Assembly (NCBI GenBank): GCA_028275345.1
Contig: JAPWUV010000003.1
Span: 186,001 to 250,000, forward strand
DNA length: 64,000 nt
From: a bacterium
GTDB lineage: Bacteria > Zhuqueibacterota > Zhuqueibacteria > Oleimicrobiales > Geothermoviventaceae
Direction of reading: 5' to 3'
The notes under the pieces are model-generated. The model ran no database searches. It saw only the letters and a program-made list of their open reading frames with translations, and had not been told where the DNA came from. Every line of letters starts with the position of its first letter. Within the stretch, counting starts at the first letter, position 1. This document shows positions 1 to 8,361 of the stretch, in pieces. Made by a program: the position numbers and the translations under genes.

Positions 1-132
1 CGGGAATCCGGTCAAGGGGTCCTGATCCCGCCGGAACTCTCCGCATTGCACGTGGACTCCCCTCGGATTCCCCTTCGCCCCGGCTGAGGCGCTGTTCGCT
101 GCGCGCGAGCGATGCGCGCCTGCGGCGCGTCG

Positions 133-197
133 AGAAAGCTGACGGGCCCCGTGGAACCTTCAGGCACTGCGGGCCCATGGGGAGCTGTAGCTTTTTT
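133..197 (+). terminator. possible intrinsic terminator of the upstream gene
   Basis: CCCCGTGG (147-154) pairs with CCATGGGG (175-182) with one G-U. An outer pairing of GAAAGCT (133-139) with AGCTTTT (189-195) can close around it, and six T follow at 192-197. The 20-base inner loop is long, so this is a weak call. It would suit the end of a gene stopping at 87. Confidence 0.35.
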
Positions 198-574
198 CGC
201 TCGGTCGCCGCAAGACATTCCGGAGTCTGCTCTTGCCGGTAGGCGCCTTGTTGCCTGCCAACCCCGGGGAATTGCCAAGTTGGGGATGGGTCGGCGGCAT
301 TTGCGCGCTGCAAGCTACGCTTTGGGCGAAGTTTGGCTGCTTTCTTGGCGGAGCCAGGAGCCGAGGGGTCCTTGGGGGGATGGGACGACCGCCGCTGCTT
401 ACTCCCTTCTGCCCGTGCCGCCGCGTCGGAAGCCACCACCGGTCGCATTGGACTGCGCGCGCGATGTCGCAGGCCGGCGTCTGCCTTTTCAGAGTTCCGG
501 CCAATGGCGAGGAGGGCTGCCGGGGTCGCGCTCGAGCGGGCCGGCGCTGTCCGGAAGAGGCAACGATTTTTCGC

Positions 575-604
575 TTGCTTTTTCGAGCGAAGAGGCTACC
601 TTTG
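575..604 (+). promoter_or_regulatory. weak promoter candidate for the TonB receptor
   Basis: TTGCTT (575-580) is followed after 16 bases by TACCTTTG (597-604). The second box fits the TAnnTTTG form known from Bacteroidota promoters, and TTG to TA spacing is 19. One match in a long leader is little support. Confidence 0.25.
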
Positions 605-669
605 GGGCAATGTAGTTCGTATACGCGAAGGAGTCGGCACACTTCGAAACCAACGGCGAGGAGGGAGAG

Positions 670-2811
670 ATGTTGCGGAGAGTGAGTCTGGCCGTGGTTC
701 TCTTCGGAATGGCAGGGGCCTGGTTTCATGGCCTTGTGGCTGCTGCGGCGACGCCCGGCTCGATTGTCGGCAAGGTCGTCGACGCGAAGACTGGCCAGCC
801 CCTGGCTTGTGTCAATGTCGTAGTGAGTGGCACGATGCGCGGGGCGGCCAGTGACGAGGCGGGCGTGTTCCGAATCGGACGTCTCGACCCCGGTGTTTAC
901 GTGCTGCGGGCCTCGATGGTCGGTTACGAGACAGCTACCCTGCAGGTTGAGGTTCGGCAAGGCGCGGTGGAAGAAGTGGAGTTCCGCCTGGAACCTAGCA
1001 TCCTCCAAGCGCAGCAGATCGTGGTTACGGCCACTCGAAGCGAGCATTTGTTGGAAGACGTCCCCGTGGTCATGGAGGTCGTGCAGCAATACGAGATCCG
1101 TGAGAAGGGAGCCAACGACCTGGCGGAGGCATTGGAGGACCGTCCGGGGGTGGTCATTGATGCGAGCTCCTCGGGGGGCAAGATCCTTCGGATGAACGGG
1201 GTCGACGGCCGGCGGATCCTGGTCTTAGTCGACGGCGTACCCGTCGCCGGCAAGGTGAATGACCGACAGGAGCTGGATCTCTTCGATGCGGACGACATTG
1301 AGCGGATCGAGATTGTGAAGGGCCCGGGCTCTTCTCTGTACGGCAGCGATGCCATGGGCGGCGTAGTGAACGTGATCACGCAGCCCATCACGGAAGACTT
1401 CCGGCTCGATTTGAGGACGAGGACCGGCGGATTCGGGCTGCGCGGAGGGAACCTGGCCCTCTCGGGCACGACGGCTGGTCTCGGCTACGCCCTCTCGCTG
1501 GATCACACCCGCCAGGGCGAGCGACGCTCCACAGATGAGATTGCCGTCAAGGACTTTCGCTCGAGCAATGGCAGAGCGAAGCTGCAAAGGCGGTGGAAGT
1601 CTGGGAGTCTGACGGGGAGCGTCCTTTACCGACGGACGAGTCAAGAGGCTACCCTGCAGATGAGCGGCCGAACCTACGACACCGAAACGAATGTGCGCCA
1701 CTGGGACTACTCGATGCATCTTCTGCAAGCTATGGCGTCCAGGGTAGAGGCGGACGTCACGTTCTTCGGTTCCCGGAACTTCCGCGAATATCGTTCGGTG
1801 CCGAGAGGCCGGCCGGCCAGCGTGGACACCACCACCGAGGATCTGTTCGGGATTCGCAGCGATCTGCGCTGGACGTTGAAGCCGTGGCTCATGGCCGACG
1901 TCGGGTACGACATGTCGGCGAATCAGTACGAGTCCGACCGCGTCAGTTCTGCCTCGACCCGCTGGCAGCATGGCCTCTTCACCCAGCTCCAGTTGACCCC
2001 CTTGGAGCCGCTCACTCTTGTTGCCGGGGCTCGTTACGACAAGATCTCCGGTCTGCAGGGACGAGTGAGTCCTCGGGCGAGCGCAGTTTACAGCATCGCG
2101 CCGGGCCTCAAGCTCAGGACCGGCTGGGGCATGGGTTTTCGGGCTCCTTCCTTCATCGAGATGTACAGCTACTTTGTGATGCCGATCCCGGGAAGGCCGC
2201 TGTACCTTATCGGGAACGAGAACCTAAAGCCGGAAACCTCCTCCGGCTACGACGTGGGCCTCGAGTACTCCCTCAAGGGCCGGCTGTTCGCCAACGTGTC
2301 TTTCTTCGAGAATCGCTTCCGCGATCTGATCGCGGACTACTGGCGGCAGCCGGGCTCCGTGCTCTCGTATCGGAACGTGAATCGGGCCAGTTTCCGCACG
2401 CTGGAAGCGCAGGGGAAGTTGTATCTGCTTAGCAATTTCTGGCTGACGGTCAGTTACAATTCCACTCGCGTGTGGGAGGACGAGGAGTATCCCACGCTTG
2501 GCATTTCGCCGCACATGGCGACGCTCCGGTTGAACTGGCGCATGCTCCACGATCGGCTGAACCTGTCGGCGAGATCGCAGCTATTCAGCAGTACGGATGT
2601 CACGCAGTACGTGACCGACGCTTCGGGCGCCCTGGTGCCGCGGACCTTGCGCCGGAATGCCTACGGGCTCCTGGACGCCACGCTGACCCTCAGGCTCCAC
2701 CGACTTGTGGACCTCCGCTTGGGCGTCTCCAACCTCACCGACTACACGGATGCTACGTTTGGTCCTTATCTTGGCCGCCGCGCCTACGTGGACCTGGATT
2801 TCAGCCTGTAA
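670..2811 (+). CDS. TonB-dependent outer-membrane receptor with carboxypeptidase-like N-terminal domain
   Basis: This 713-residue protein should take up a ligand across the outer membrane using TonB energy. A signal peptide covers about residues 1-28. A carboxypeptidase regulatory-like domain follows at about 32-115 (GSIVGKVVDAKTGQPLACVN). Then comes the plug, with QIVVTATRSEHLLEDVPVV and the hallmark IEIVKGPGSSLYGSDAMGGV near residue 220. The remainder is the beta barrel, ending in YVDLDFSL with aromatic and hydrophobic residues at alternate positions. The ATG at 670 follows GAGGGAGAG. The gene stands alone and is closed by a strong terminator at 2893-2925. It resembles BtuB/CirA-type receptors in length, but nothing here fixes the ligand: a B12 riboswitch was looked for upstream and not found. 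Confidence 0.9.
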   Translation: MLRRVSLAVVLFGMAGAWFHGLVAAAATPGSIVGKVVDAKTGQPLACVNVVVSGTMRGAASDEAGVFRIGRLDPGVYVLRASMVGYETATLQVEVRQGAVEEVEFRLEPSILQAQQIVVTATRSEHLLEDVPVVMEVVQQYEIREKGANDLAEALEDRPGVVIDASSSGGKILRMNGVDGRRILVLVDGVPVAGKVNDRQELDLFDADDIERIEIVKGPGSSLYGSDAMGGVVNVITQPITEDFRLDLRTRTGGFGLRGGNLALSGTTAGLGYALSLDHTRQGERRSTDEIAVKDFRSSNGRAKLQRRWKSGSLTGSVLYRRTSQEATLQMSGRTYDTETNVRHWDYSMHLLQAMASRVEADVTFFGSRNFREYRSVPRGRPASVDTTTEDLFGIRSDLRWTLKPWLMADVGYDMSANQYESDRVSSASTRWQHGLFTQLQLTPLEPLTLVAGARYDKISGLQGRVSPRASAVYSIAPGLKLRTGWGMGFRAPSFIEMYSYFVMPIPGRPLYLIGNENLKPETSSGYDVGLEYSLKGRLFANVSFFENRFRDLIADYWRQPGSVLSYRNVNRASFRTLEAQGKLYLLSNFWLTVSYNSTRVWEDEEYPTLGISPHMATLRLNWRMLHDRLNLSARSQLFSSTDVTQYVTDASGALVPRTLRRNAYGLLDATLTLRLHRLVDLRLGVSNLTDYTDATFGPYLGRRAYVDLDFSL

Positions 2812-2892
2812 TCGGCTGCCACTCCGTTTGGGTCGGCGGAAAGGAGCTGCCGAAAGCCCAAGCGGTCCCACATAGAGCCGGAGGTCAGGCAG

Positions 2893-2925
2893 AGCGCCCC
2901 ACGGAAACGTGGGGCGCTTTCTTTT
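2893..2925 (+). terminator. Rho-independent terminator after the TonB receptor
   Basis: An 11-bp perfect stem, AGCGCCCCACG (2893-2903) with CGTGGGGCGCT (2908-2918), closes a GAAA tetraloop and runs into TTTCTTTT. It lies 82 bases after the receptor stop and separates it from the glycosyltransferase promoter. Confidence 0.9.
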
Positions 2926-2950
2926 CCCGAGCGGCGGTGGTCCAGGCGGC

Positions 2951-2979
2951 TTGATTTTGGGGGCGGATTTGGGTAACTT
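2951..2979 (+). promoter_or_regulatory. sigma-70-type promoter for the glycosyltransferase
   Basis: TTGATT (2951-2956), a 17-base spacer and TAACTT (2974-2979) lie 46 bases before the ATG at 3025 and just after the preceding terminator. Confidence 0.55.
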
Positions 2980-3024
2980 ACAATGTGTGCAGAACCTGGT
3001 TTTACAGGGACTCGGGAGGTTTCA

Positions 3025-4563
3025 ATGGCGGAGTTGAGTATCCTTGTTCCGGTTTTCGAAGGTCAGACCCTCCAACCCACGCTTGACGGCTTGGGTCAAG
3101 CGGCGCTCGATTCGGCCGAGACCATCGTGCTGGCGCAGAACGAATCGCTCCTGGGAGAGTTCGTGCGCCAGAGCGGTCGCTCCGACTGGAAGTCCGTGGT
3201 GGGCCCTTTCCCGAACCTGGCAGCGATGATGAATCGCGGGATCGCAGAGGCCACAGGCGAATTGATCATCTACCTCCCCCCGAACATTCGCCTGAAGCCC
3301 GTAGCGCTCGATCAATACCGCCGAGTCTGGCAAGAGACGGGCGCGGGCTGGGTGTACGCGGACTACGAGGAAGTCTATCCGGATGGTGAGGTGGTTCAAA
3401 AGAGGCTGCGGGACGAGAACGACAACATCACGGAGCGCGCGCAACTGGGCTATGTGAAGGCCTGGAGCCACGAGGCTCTGAGGGCACTGGGTGGGTTCGA
3501 CGAGCGATTCGATCGGGCGGAGGAGTACGATCTTCGCCTGCGCCTGATGGAACGATTCCGCCTGGCTCGCGTGGACTGTCCTCTCTACGAGGTGCTGGTT
3601 TCACCGGAAACCGCTGAAGAGAAACGCGCTAACATCGGCGCCTCGAAGTTGTTCTTTCCAGGCGAAGGCCGATACGGCGGCTTCTCCTACCTTTTCTACG
3701 ACAAGGACGAGGAAAGGGAGATCGAAGAGGCATTCTACGCTTTTCTCAAGCGGCAGGGGGCGTACCTCAGCCACCAGAACACGACGGTCACCTACTCGGG
3801 GAAAGAGGATTACCCGGTCTACGTGAGCGTGGTCATTCCCTGCTACAACCGGGCGCGTTACATCGGGCGAGCAATCGAGAGCGTGCTGGCCAATAAGTTC
3901 CAGCGCTACGAAGTGATCGTTGTGGACAACGGCTCCACAGATGGCAGCCAGGACGTGGTCGAATCCTACGTGCGGAAGACGGATGGCAAGGTCCGGTTGG
4001 TCCGCAACGACAAGAACATCATCGCCTACAGTCTCAATCTCGGGGTGAAGGCGGCGAGGGGGAAATACATCTCGCAGCTCGACTCTGACGACGAATACAC
4101 TCCGGACACGCTGGAGGCCATGGTGGAGTACCTGGAGAGCCACCCCGAGTGCGCTTTGGCGATATCCTACTACGATCTCATCGACCCCGAGGGTGCCCCG
4201 CTTCACGAGTTCGGCATCATCAAGCACCTGGAGTATAACCGGAACAACATCCTCCGGGTCGATGGGGCGGGGGCTGTGCGGACCTGGCACAAAAAGGTGA
4301 TCCAGGAGTTCGGGGGGTTCAATGAAGATCAATTTGGGCACTACGGTGAGGACTACGACTTGGTCCTCAAGGTCTCGGAGAAATACGAAGTGGGTCGGGT
4401 ACATCAAGTGCTCTACCACTATCGACGCCATCCTGACAATACCGATGCCAAACGCGATCCCGAAATGAAGCTCCGCAACAAGATGCTTGCCCGCCAGCTT
4501 GCCATCGAGCGACGCAAGCGGATCAACGAGAGGATCGCGCGGGGTCTGAGCCCGTGGGAATGA
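3025..4563 (+). CDS. two-domain family 2 glycosyltransferase
   Basis: This soluble 512-residue protein carries two GT-A folds. The N-terminal domain (about 1-200) starts with SILVPVF, has YADYEEVYPDG at the place of a DxD site, and ends with the acceptor-side motif FDRAEEYDL. The C-terminal domain (about 262-480) is a canonical GT2: VSVVIPCYNRARYIGRAI, VVDNGSTDGS, the metal-binding QLDSDDEY near residue 353, and GHYGEDYDL as the likely catalytic-base region. The ATG at 3025 is preferred over the upstream in-frame 2983 because CGGGAGG sits at its correct distance. The N-terminal domain looks degenerate, so it may position the acceptor rather than catalyse. It probably elongates a surface polysaccharide or glycan, but the sugar cannot be read from sequence. 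Confidence 0.85.
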   Translation: MAELSILVPVFEGQTLQPTLDGLGQAALDSAETIVLAQNESLLGEFVRQSGRSDWKSVVGPFPNLAAMMNRGIAEATGELIIYLPPNIRLKPVALDQYRRVWQETGAGWVYADYEEVYPDGEVVQKRLRDENDNITERAQLGYVKAWSHEALRALGGFDERFDRAEEYDLRLRLMERFRLARVDCPLYEVLVSPETAEEKRANIGASKLFFPGEGRYGGFSYLFYDKDEEREIEEAFYAFLKRQGAYLSHQNTTVTYSGKEDYPVYVSVVIPCYNRARYIGRAIESVLANKFQRYEVIVVDNGSTDGSQDVVESYVRKTDGKVRLVRNDKNIIAYSLNLGVKAARGKYISQLDSDDEYTPDTLEAMVEYLESHPECALAISYYDLIDPEGAPLHEFGIIKHLEYNRNNILRVDGAGAVRTWHKKVIQEFGGFNEDQFGHYGEDYDLVLKVSEKYEVGRVHQVLYHYRRHPDNTDAKRDPEMKLRNKMLARQLAIERRKRINERIARGLSPWE

Positions 4564-4583
4564 CGGATTGCGAGCCCGGACCT

Positions 4584-4611
4584 CCCCGCCGGGCCCCGAT
4601 CCGCGGCGGGG
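4584..4611 (+). terminator. hairpin after the glycosyltransferase, possible terminator
   Basis: CCCCGCCG (4584-4591) pairs with CGGCGGGG (4604-4611) around a 12-base loop, 21 bases past the stop. There is no T tract, so it may be factor-dependent or merely stabilise the 3' end. Confidence 0.35.
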
Positions 4612-4707
4612 AAGAGCATCCACGAGATGGGTCCCAGGGGAGACGGGGTTATCCTACTACAGGCGCGGCTCGTGGTCGGCTTGACTCGACCGCAGGAGGT
4701 GGTGGGC

Positions 4708-5250
4708 GTGGCGCGTAGGCGAGCTGAACTGGCATTGGCAGCCGCCCTCGCGGCTCTCATGGCCGTCGGGGCGTATGTGCACATCCCCTTGCCCATCGTT
4801 CCCGTCACGCTCCAGACGCTCTTCGTCTACCTTGCGGGGTTGATGCTGTCGCCGGTCTACGCGTTGATGAGCCAGATGAGCTACCTCGTCCTGGGACTTG
4901 CGGGCTTCCCCGTATTTGCCGGGGGGAAGTCGGGTCCGGCCGTCGTGTACTCTCCGACGTTTGGGTACTTGCTTTCTTTCCCAATCGCCGCCTGGGGGAT
5001 GGCAGCCCTGGCTCGGAGGGGGCCATCTGGGCTATCGCGGAAGTTCTTCACCTGCGGGATCGGCGCGACGATCATTCTAATTGGGGGAGCCATGTACCTT
5101 TGGGCCGCGATGCGCTGGATCTTGGGCACGCCTCTTGGCTTCCCTCGAGCGCTCTGGATCGGAGCGGTCATTTTTCTCCCGGCTGAATGGTTGAAGATCA
5201 CCTGCGCGGCATGGATCGCGCAACGGCTGGAGATGGTGGTCAGGCAGTGA
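4708..5250 (+). CDS. bioY: biotin transporter BioY (ECF S component)
   Basis: BioY is the membrane-embedded biotin-binding subunit of an energy-coupling-factor transporter. The 180-residue product has about six hydrophobic segments. It carries family signatures: PIVPVTLQTLFVYLAGLML early, then SYLVLGLAGFPVFAGGKSG and SPTFGYLLSFPIAAW. A longer frame opens at 4627, but GTG at 4708 has AGGAGG eight bases upstream and starts just before the first membrane helix, so I take it. No ATPase (EcfA) or EcfT gene lies nearby, so it either uses a shared module elsewhere or acts alone, as some BioY proteins do. No BirA operator or biotin synthesis gene is seen beside it. The sugar kinase begins 24 bases downstream. 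Confidence 0.9.
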   Translation: MARRRAELALAAALAALMAVGAYVHIPLPIVPVTLQTLFVYLAGLMLSPVYALMSQMSYLVLGLAGFPVFAGGKSGPAVVYSPTFGYLLSFPIAAWGMAALARRGPSGLSRKFFTCGIGATIILIGGAMYLWAAMRWILGTPLGFPRALWIGAVIFLPAEWLKITCAAWIAQRLEMVVRQ

Positions 5251-5273
5251 AGAATGCGGATCGAGGGCAGTTC

Positions 5274-6272
5274 ATGAGCCAAGATGTGGTGATTGGGATA
5301 GACGGAGGGGGGACGAAAACGCGCGCGGTGGTCGTCACCGTGGAGGGGGAATTCCTGGGCGAAGCGCTGGGTCCAAGCTCCAACTTCCAAGTACTGGGTC
5401 CCGAGAAAATGGCGCGGGTCCTGGACGAATGCATCCAGCAGGCTCTTGAGGTTGCGGGTCGAAAGGACTTGCGACTGCGCAGGATCTCGGCGGGACTGGC
5501 GGGTGTAGGGAGACCCTCGGACCGCGAGCGGGCGCTGCAGGCGATGCGGGAATTGGGTTTCGACGCGGAGTACCAGGTGGACAGCGACGCAGTGGCGGCC
5601 CTAACCGGGGCCTTTGCCGGAGGGCAAGGGATCATTGTCATTGCTGGGACCGGAAGCATCTGTTTCGGCAAAGGCGCGGACGGGCGTGTGGAGCGCTCCG
5701 GCGGCTGGGGTTACCTGCTCGGCGACGAAGGCAGTGGGTACTATATCGGCCAGCAGGCCATCATTGCCGCATTGAAGGATTTGGACGGCAGGGGCCCAGC
5801 CACCCAACTTCGCTCCGCGCTGGAACGGCGGTACGGACTGGAACGGATTGACCGCATCATCCCGAAGGTGTACCAGGGAGAGATCGATCGTACGGAGATC
5901 GCCAACTTGGCCCCGTTGGTTTTCCAGACGGCGGCGCAAGGAGACGCAGTGGCTCAGGAAGTGATCCAGCGGGCCGGCGAGGAACTTGGGAAGCTGGCGG
6001 CCGCCGTTGCCCGGCGCCTCACCTGGTCCGACAAGGTGGTGCGCGTGGCCCCCATTGGGAGCCTCTTCCGCCAGATCCACGTTTTGGCCCCTCACATGGA
6101 GCGTGAGCTCCGGAAGGCTGGAGTTCCCTTCGCAATGGTGAGCCCCATGTTCGATCCCGCCGTCGGCGCCGCCCTGCTCGGACTGGAGGCAGAGGGGATC
6201 ACCATCGACGACTCTCTGTGCCGCAAGCTTGCGGCTTCTGTCGGGTCGCGTACGGGAGGGCCACGGGAATGA
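5274..6272 (+). CDS. BadF/BadG/BcrA/BcrD-type ATPase, N-acetylglucosamine kinase-like
   Basis: This 332-residue protein belongs to the ASKHA sugar-kinase/ATPase superfamily. The phosphate-1 motif VIGIDGGGTKTRAVV opens the protein. DSDAVAALTGAF and IVIAGTGSICFG form the phosphate-2 and adenosine region, and WGYLLGDEGSGYYIG is typical of the GlcNAc kinase branch of the family. It probably phosphorylates an amino sugar such as N-acetylglucosamine salvaged from cell wall or environment. ATG 5274 lies directly before the first strand and is chosen over the in-frame 5187, which would overlap bioY. Other BadF members activate CoA reductases, but no such partner is here. Confidence 0.8.
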   Translation: MSQDVVIGIDGGGTKTRAVVVTVEGEFLGEALGPSSNFQVLGPEKMARVLDECIQQALEVAGRKDLRLRRISAGLAGVGRPSDRERALQAMRELGFDAEYQVDSDAVAALTGAFAGGQGIIVIAGTGSICFGKGADGRVERSGGWGYLLGDEGSGYYIGQQAIIAALKDLDGRGPATQLRSALERRYGLERIDRIIPKVYQGEIDRTEIANLAPLVFQTAAQGDAVAQEVIQRAGEELGKLAAAVARRLTWSDKVVRVAPIGSLFRQIHVLAPHMERELRKAGVPFAMVSPMFDPAVGAALLGLEAEGITIDDSLCRKLAASVGSRTGGPRE

Positions 6273-6430
6273 TCCGGTTCGCTCTCGCCCAGTTCGAACA
6301 CGCTGAGCCCGGGTGGGAAGTCCGGAGTGGGTACGGGAGGATTCCTCCGAGGCATCCGCACGATGGTCGGGTCTGAGGGGCACGGAAATTGCACGCCTTC
6401 CGAGGCGAGTGAAAGCCCCTCCGCGGGTGA

Positions 6431-6459
6431 GGCGGATCTGTGCGAGGGGGAGATCCGCC
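6431..6459. repeat. 9-bp inverted repeat between the kinase and the TPR gene
   Basis: GGCGGATCT (6431-6439) and AGATCCGCC (6451-6459) are perfect complements around an 11-base loop, within the 229-base gap 6273-6501. No T run follows. It could be a hairpin in the kinase mRNA or an operator 43 bases before the TPR gene. Confidence 0.35.
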
Positions 6460-6501
6460 CACGGGCGAGCGAGATTGGGTCTGTTAGTGAGGTGATGATC
6501 C

Positions 6502-7629
6502 GTGGAAGGACTGGGCCTCCACAACGAGGTGGAGTTCGGCGACCGGAAACTGTTGGTGGAAAGCGTCTACAATGGGGAGACGGAGCGGATCGTCTGCAGC
6601 GTTTTCGATGACGGCCGCCTGCTGGAGAAGCGGGAATGGCGAGTCCCTCCGGATCTCTCCGCCGCAGAGCTTCGAAGCAGGCTCGAAGAATACCACCGAC
6701 GCGTCTCGGCCGATTACGAGATCCTCCAATACATCCAGAAGAAGATCCGAACCGTCAACCATCCCGCTTCCAACAATGGGCTTGGGTTGGTGTTTCTCGC
6801 TCGGGGCCTTTACCGCGAGGCACTGCGAGAGTTCACCGTCGCGATCAAGGGGGATCCGGCGCAGCCGGAGTATTACGGGAATGCGGCTCGCACGCTGCTC
6901 GCCCTCGGGAAACCGGAGGAGGCGCTGACCTCCGTGGAGGAGGGCCTGCTGAGGGGACCGGAATTCGCCGACTTGCACAACCTCAAGGGGCTCATCCTGC
7001 ATCAGCTTGGTCGCTACGCGGAGGCCACGAAGGCGTTCCAGGCTTCGATCCAGCGCAATCCGAAGTACGCCGAAGCTCATCTCAATTTGGCTGCCTCCCT
7101 CCTCGCCAGCGCCCGGGCGAATCCGGACGACCCGGAATTGCCCCCGGTGCTAACCCGAATTCGCAAGGCCCTGGCCAGTGTGCGGCAGGCCGTGGAACTC
7201 GCTCCGTCGCTGAAGCCTGAACACGCCGAGGAGGTGTTCGAAGCCGTCAAGCTGCAGGATCTCGAGAAAGCGGAGCGTTTGGTCGAGCGACTCCGCAGCG
7301 AGCTCCCCTCGCCGGAGCAGTTCCTTTACGACCATGAATTCTATCTGCAATTCATGTACGGGGGCAAGGGGGCGGACGAGGAGGCATTGGCCAGCTACAT
7401 CCAGTGGCTCCAGGACGAGCTTCGTCGGCACCCGGGCTATGCGGACCTGCGCAACAACCTGGGCGTAGCTTACTTGATCCAAGCCAGAAACCTTTTCGTG
7501 AAAGCCATCGATGAATTCCGTGAGGCCGTCCGAATTAACCCGAATTTCGAACGTGCGGCGCGAAACCTCCGCCTGGCCCAAAACGACAGCAAGGGGTTCT
7601 TGATCCTGCTGCGTGCCATCCTGAAATAG
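6502..7629 (+). CDS. tetratricopeptide-repeat protein
   Basis: This 375-residue protein has no signal peptide or membrane segment, so it is probably cytoplasmic. An N-terminal region of about 90 residues that I do not recognise is followed by TPR units: GLGLVFLARGLYREALREF, NAARTLLALGKPEEALTSV, LKGLILHQLGRYAEATKAF and HLNLAASLLASA. A further repeat lies near the C-terminus (NNLGVAYLIQARNLFVKAID). TPRs are scaffolds for protein contacts, so no enzymatic role is implied. GTG 6502 has GAGGTGAT just upstream. The protein precedes the secreted-protein block 7845-25573, where two further proteins also carry TPRs, which hints at a shared complex, but 215 bases separate it from the next gene. Confidence 0.75.
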   Translation: MEGLGLHNEVEFGDRKLLVESVYNGETERIVCSVFDDGRLLEKREWRVPPDLSAAELRSRLEEYHRRVSADYEILQYIQKKIRTVNHPASNNGLGLVFLARGLYREALREFTVAIKGDPAQPEYYGNAARTLLALGKPEEALTSVEEGLLRGPEFADLHNLKGLILHQLGRYAEATKAFQASIQRNPKYAEAHLNLAASLLASARANPDDPELPPVLTRIRKALASVRQAVELAPSLKPEHAEEVFEAVKLQDLEKAERLVERLRSELPSPEQFLYDHEFYLQFMYGGKGADEEALASYIQWLQDELRRHPGYADLRNNLGVAYLIQARNLFVKAIDEFREAVRINPNFERAARNLRLAQNDSKGFLILLRAILK

Positions 7630-7791
7630 GGGAGGATTTACCGCAATCCGTCCTGGGAACATGGGATGCGCGAAGGCCGCCGTGACGGGCTTCGGGAAGG
7701 CGAGAGTCCGAACCGCAGGGGGTGGTTTGGAATTTGCAGGTTCCGGCTTGCTCCGGATTCCGGGCGCGTTGCGGGGATCGGGAGTGAGAAT

Positions 7792-7810
7792 TTGTCTCCC
7801 GGCGAGACAA
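7792..7810. repeat. 7-bp inverted repeat upstream of the small exported protein
   Basis: TTGTCTC (7792-7798) and GAGACAA (7804-7810) are perfect complements around a 5-base loop, 34 bases before the start at 7845. It may be an mRNA hairpin or a regulator site. The rest of the gap 7630-7844 shows nothing clear. Confidence 0.35.
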
Positions 7811-7844
7811 CATGCGTCAACCCACTCGCACAGGTGAGCCGACG

Positions 7845-8327
7845 ATGAGAGGAAAGTTCCGTCCGAAATTGTCCTGGGCAGTACTGGCGGCCGGGGTGAT
7901 GCTGCCCCGCCTCCTGCCTGCGGCCGATAGCCTGGCTGTGCTCCTCTGGGGGCCGGAGCCAGCCCAACGCTCCATCTGCGAGCTACGATTCGCTCTGTCC
8001 AAGCCTGTCCCCGCCTCGGCCTCGTTCCGAGTCCAGTTCCCCGCGGGTATCGACTTGAGCGAGGTTCTGCTGGTTGGCTCCGATCGCATCGATGGCGGGC
8101 TGAGCTTTCGCCGCGCGGAGCAGGAGATCGTCATCACGCGCAGCGGGCGCGGGCACGAAATCCCTCCGGGGACGCTGGTGGATTTGAAGATCGCCAACGT
8201 GCGGTCGATCGGGGCCCCGACGGGGCCGGCGAAGGTGCGCTTGGTCCTGCAAGAGGCAGGGGAGATGCTCGCATCGATCGAGGCGGCTCCGCAAATGCAG
8301 GCGCGAAGCCCGCGGTCCGAACGATGA
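7845..8327 (+). CDS. small exported protein related to the N-terminal domain of the giant protein
   Basis: This 160-residue product has a clear signal peptide (RPKLSWAVLAAGVMLPRLLPA) and one domain. That domain aligns with the first about 150 residues of the next gene: FPAGIDLSEVLLVGSDRIDGG against FPQGFDLSFVLAAMGTDDLNGG, and LKIANVRS against VRIANVRN. Both contain a run of short beta strands. ATG 7845 is chosen because it follows AGGTGAG and opens the signal peptide; an in-frame ATG at 7812 is possible. It ends 34 bases before the giant gene and is surely co-transcribed. Function unknown; it may cap, chaperone or anchor the giant protein, or be a leftover of a duplication. Confidence 0.75.
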   Translation: MRGKFRPKLSWAVLAAGVMLPRLLPAADSLAVLLWGPEPAQRSICELRFALSKPVPASASFRVQFPAGIDLSEVLLVGSDRIDGGLSFRRAEQEIVITRSGRGHEIPPGTLVDLKIANVRSIGAPTGPAKVRLVLQEAGEMLASIEAAPQMQARSPRSER

Positions 8328-8361
8328 ACCGGGGTCAGTCTCGAGGCCAGGAGTGAAAAGC

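Larger units (their letters stand above)
1..669. other. untranslated stretch before the TonB receptor
   Basis: I see no convincing gene here. Frame 1 is open from the edge to a TGA at 85-87 and could be the last 28 codons of an upstream plus-strand gene, but 28 residues are too few to recognise. The other open frames run across each other on both strands and match no family I know. From about 90 to the receptor start at 670 the DNA has a hairpin followed by six T at 192-197, then about 450 bases with no clear structure. That is long for a leader, so an unrecognised regulatory RNA is possible. Confidence 0.5.

Noticed and set aside
1-60. Resemblance to part of a cobalamin riboswitch (GGGAATCCGGT and CCCGCCGGAACT)
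   Set aside because: The conserved GCCACTG/CAACTGT segment and the B12-box are absent downstream, and spacing does not fit.
160-1089. 309-residue minus-strand open frame
   Set aside because: It runs antisense into the TonB receptor, matches no family and has the composition of a GC-rich shadow.
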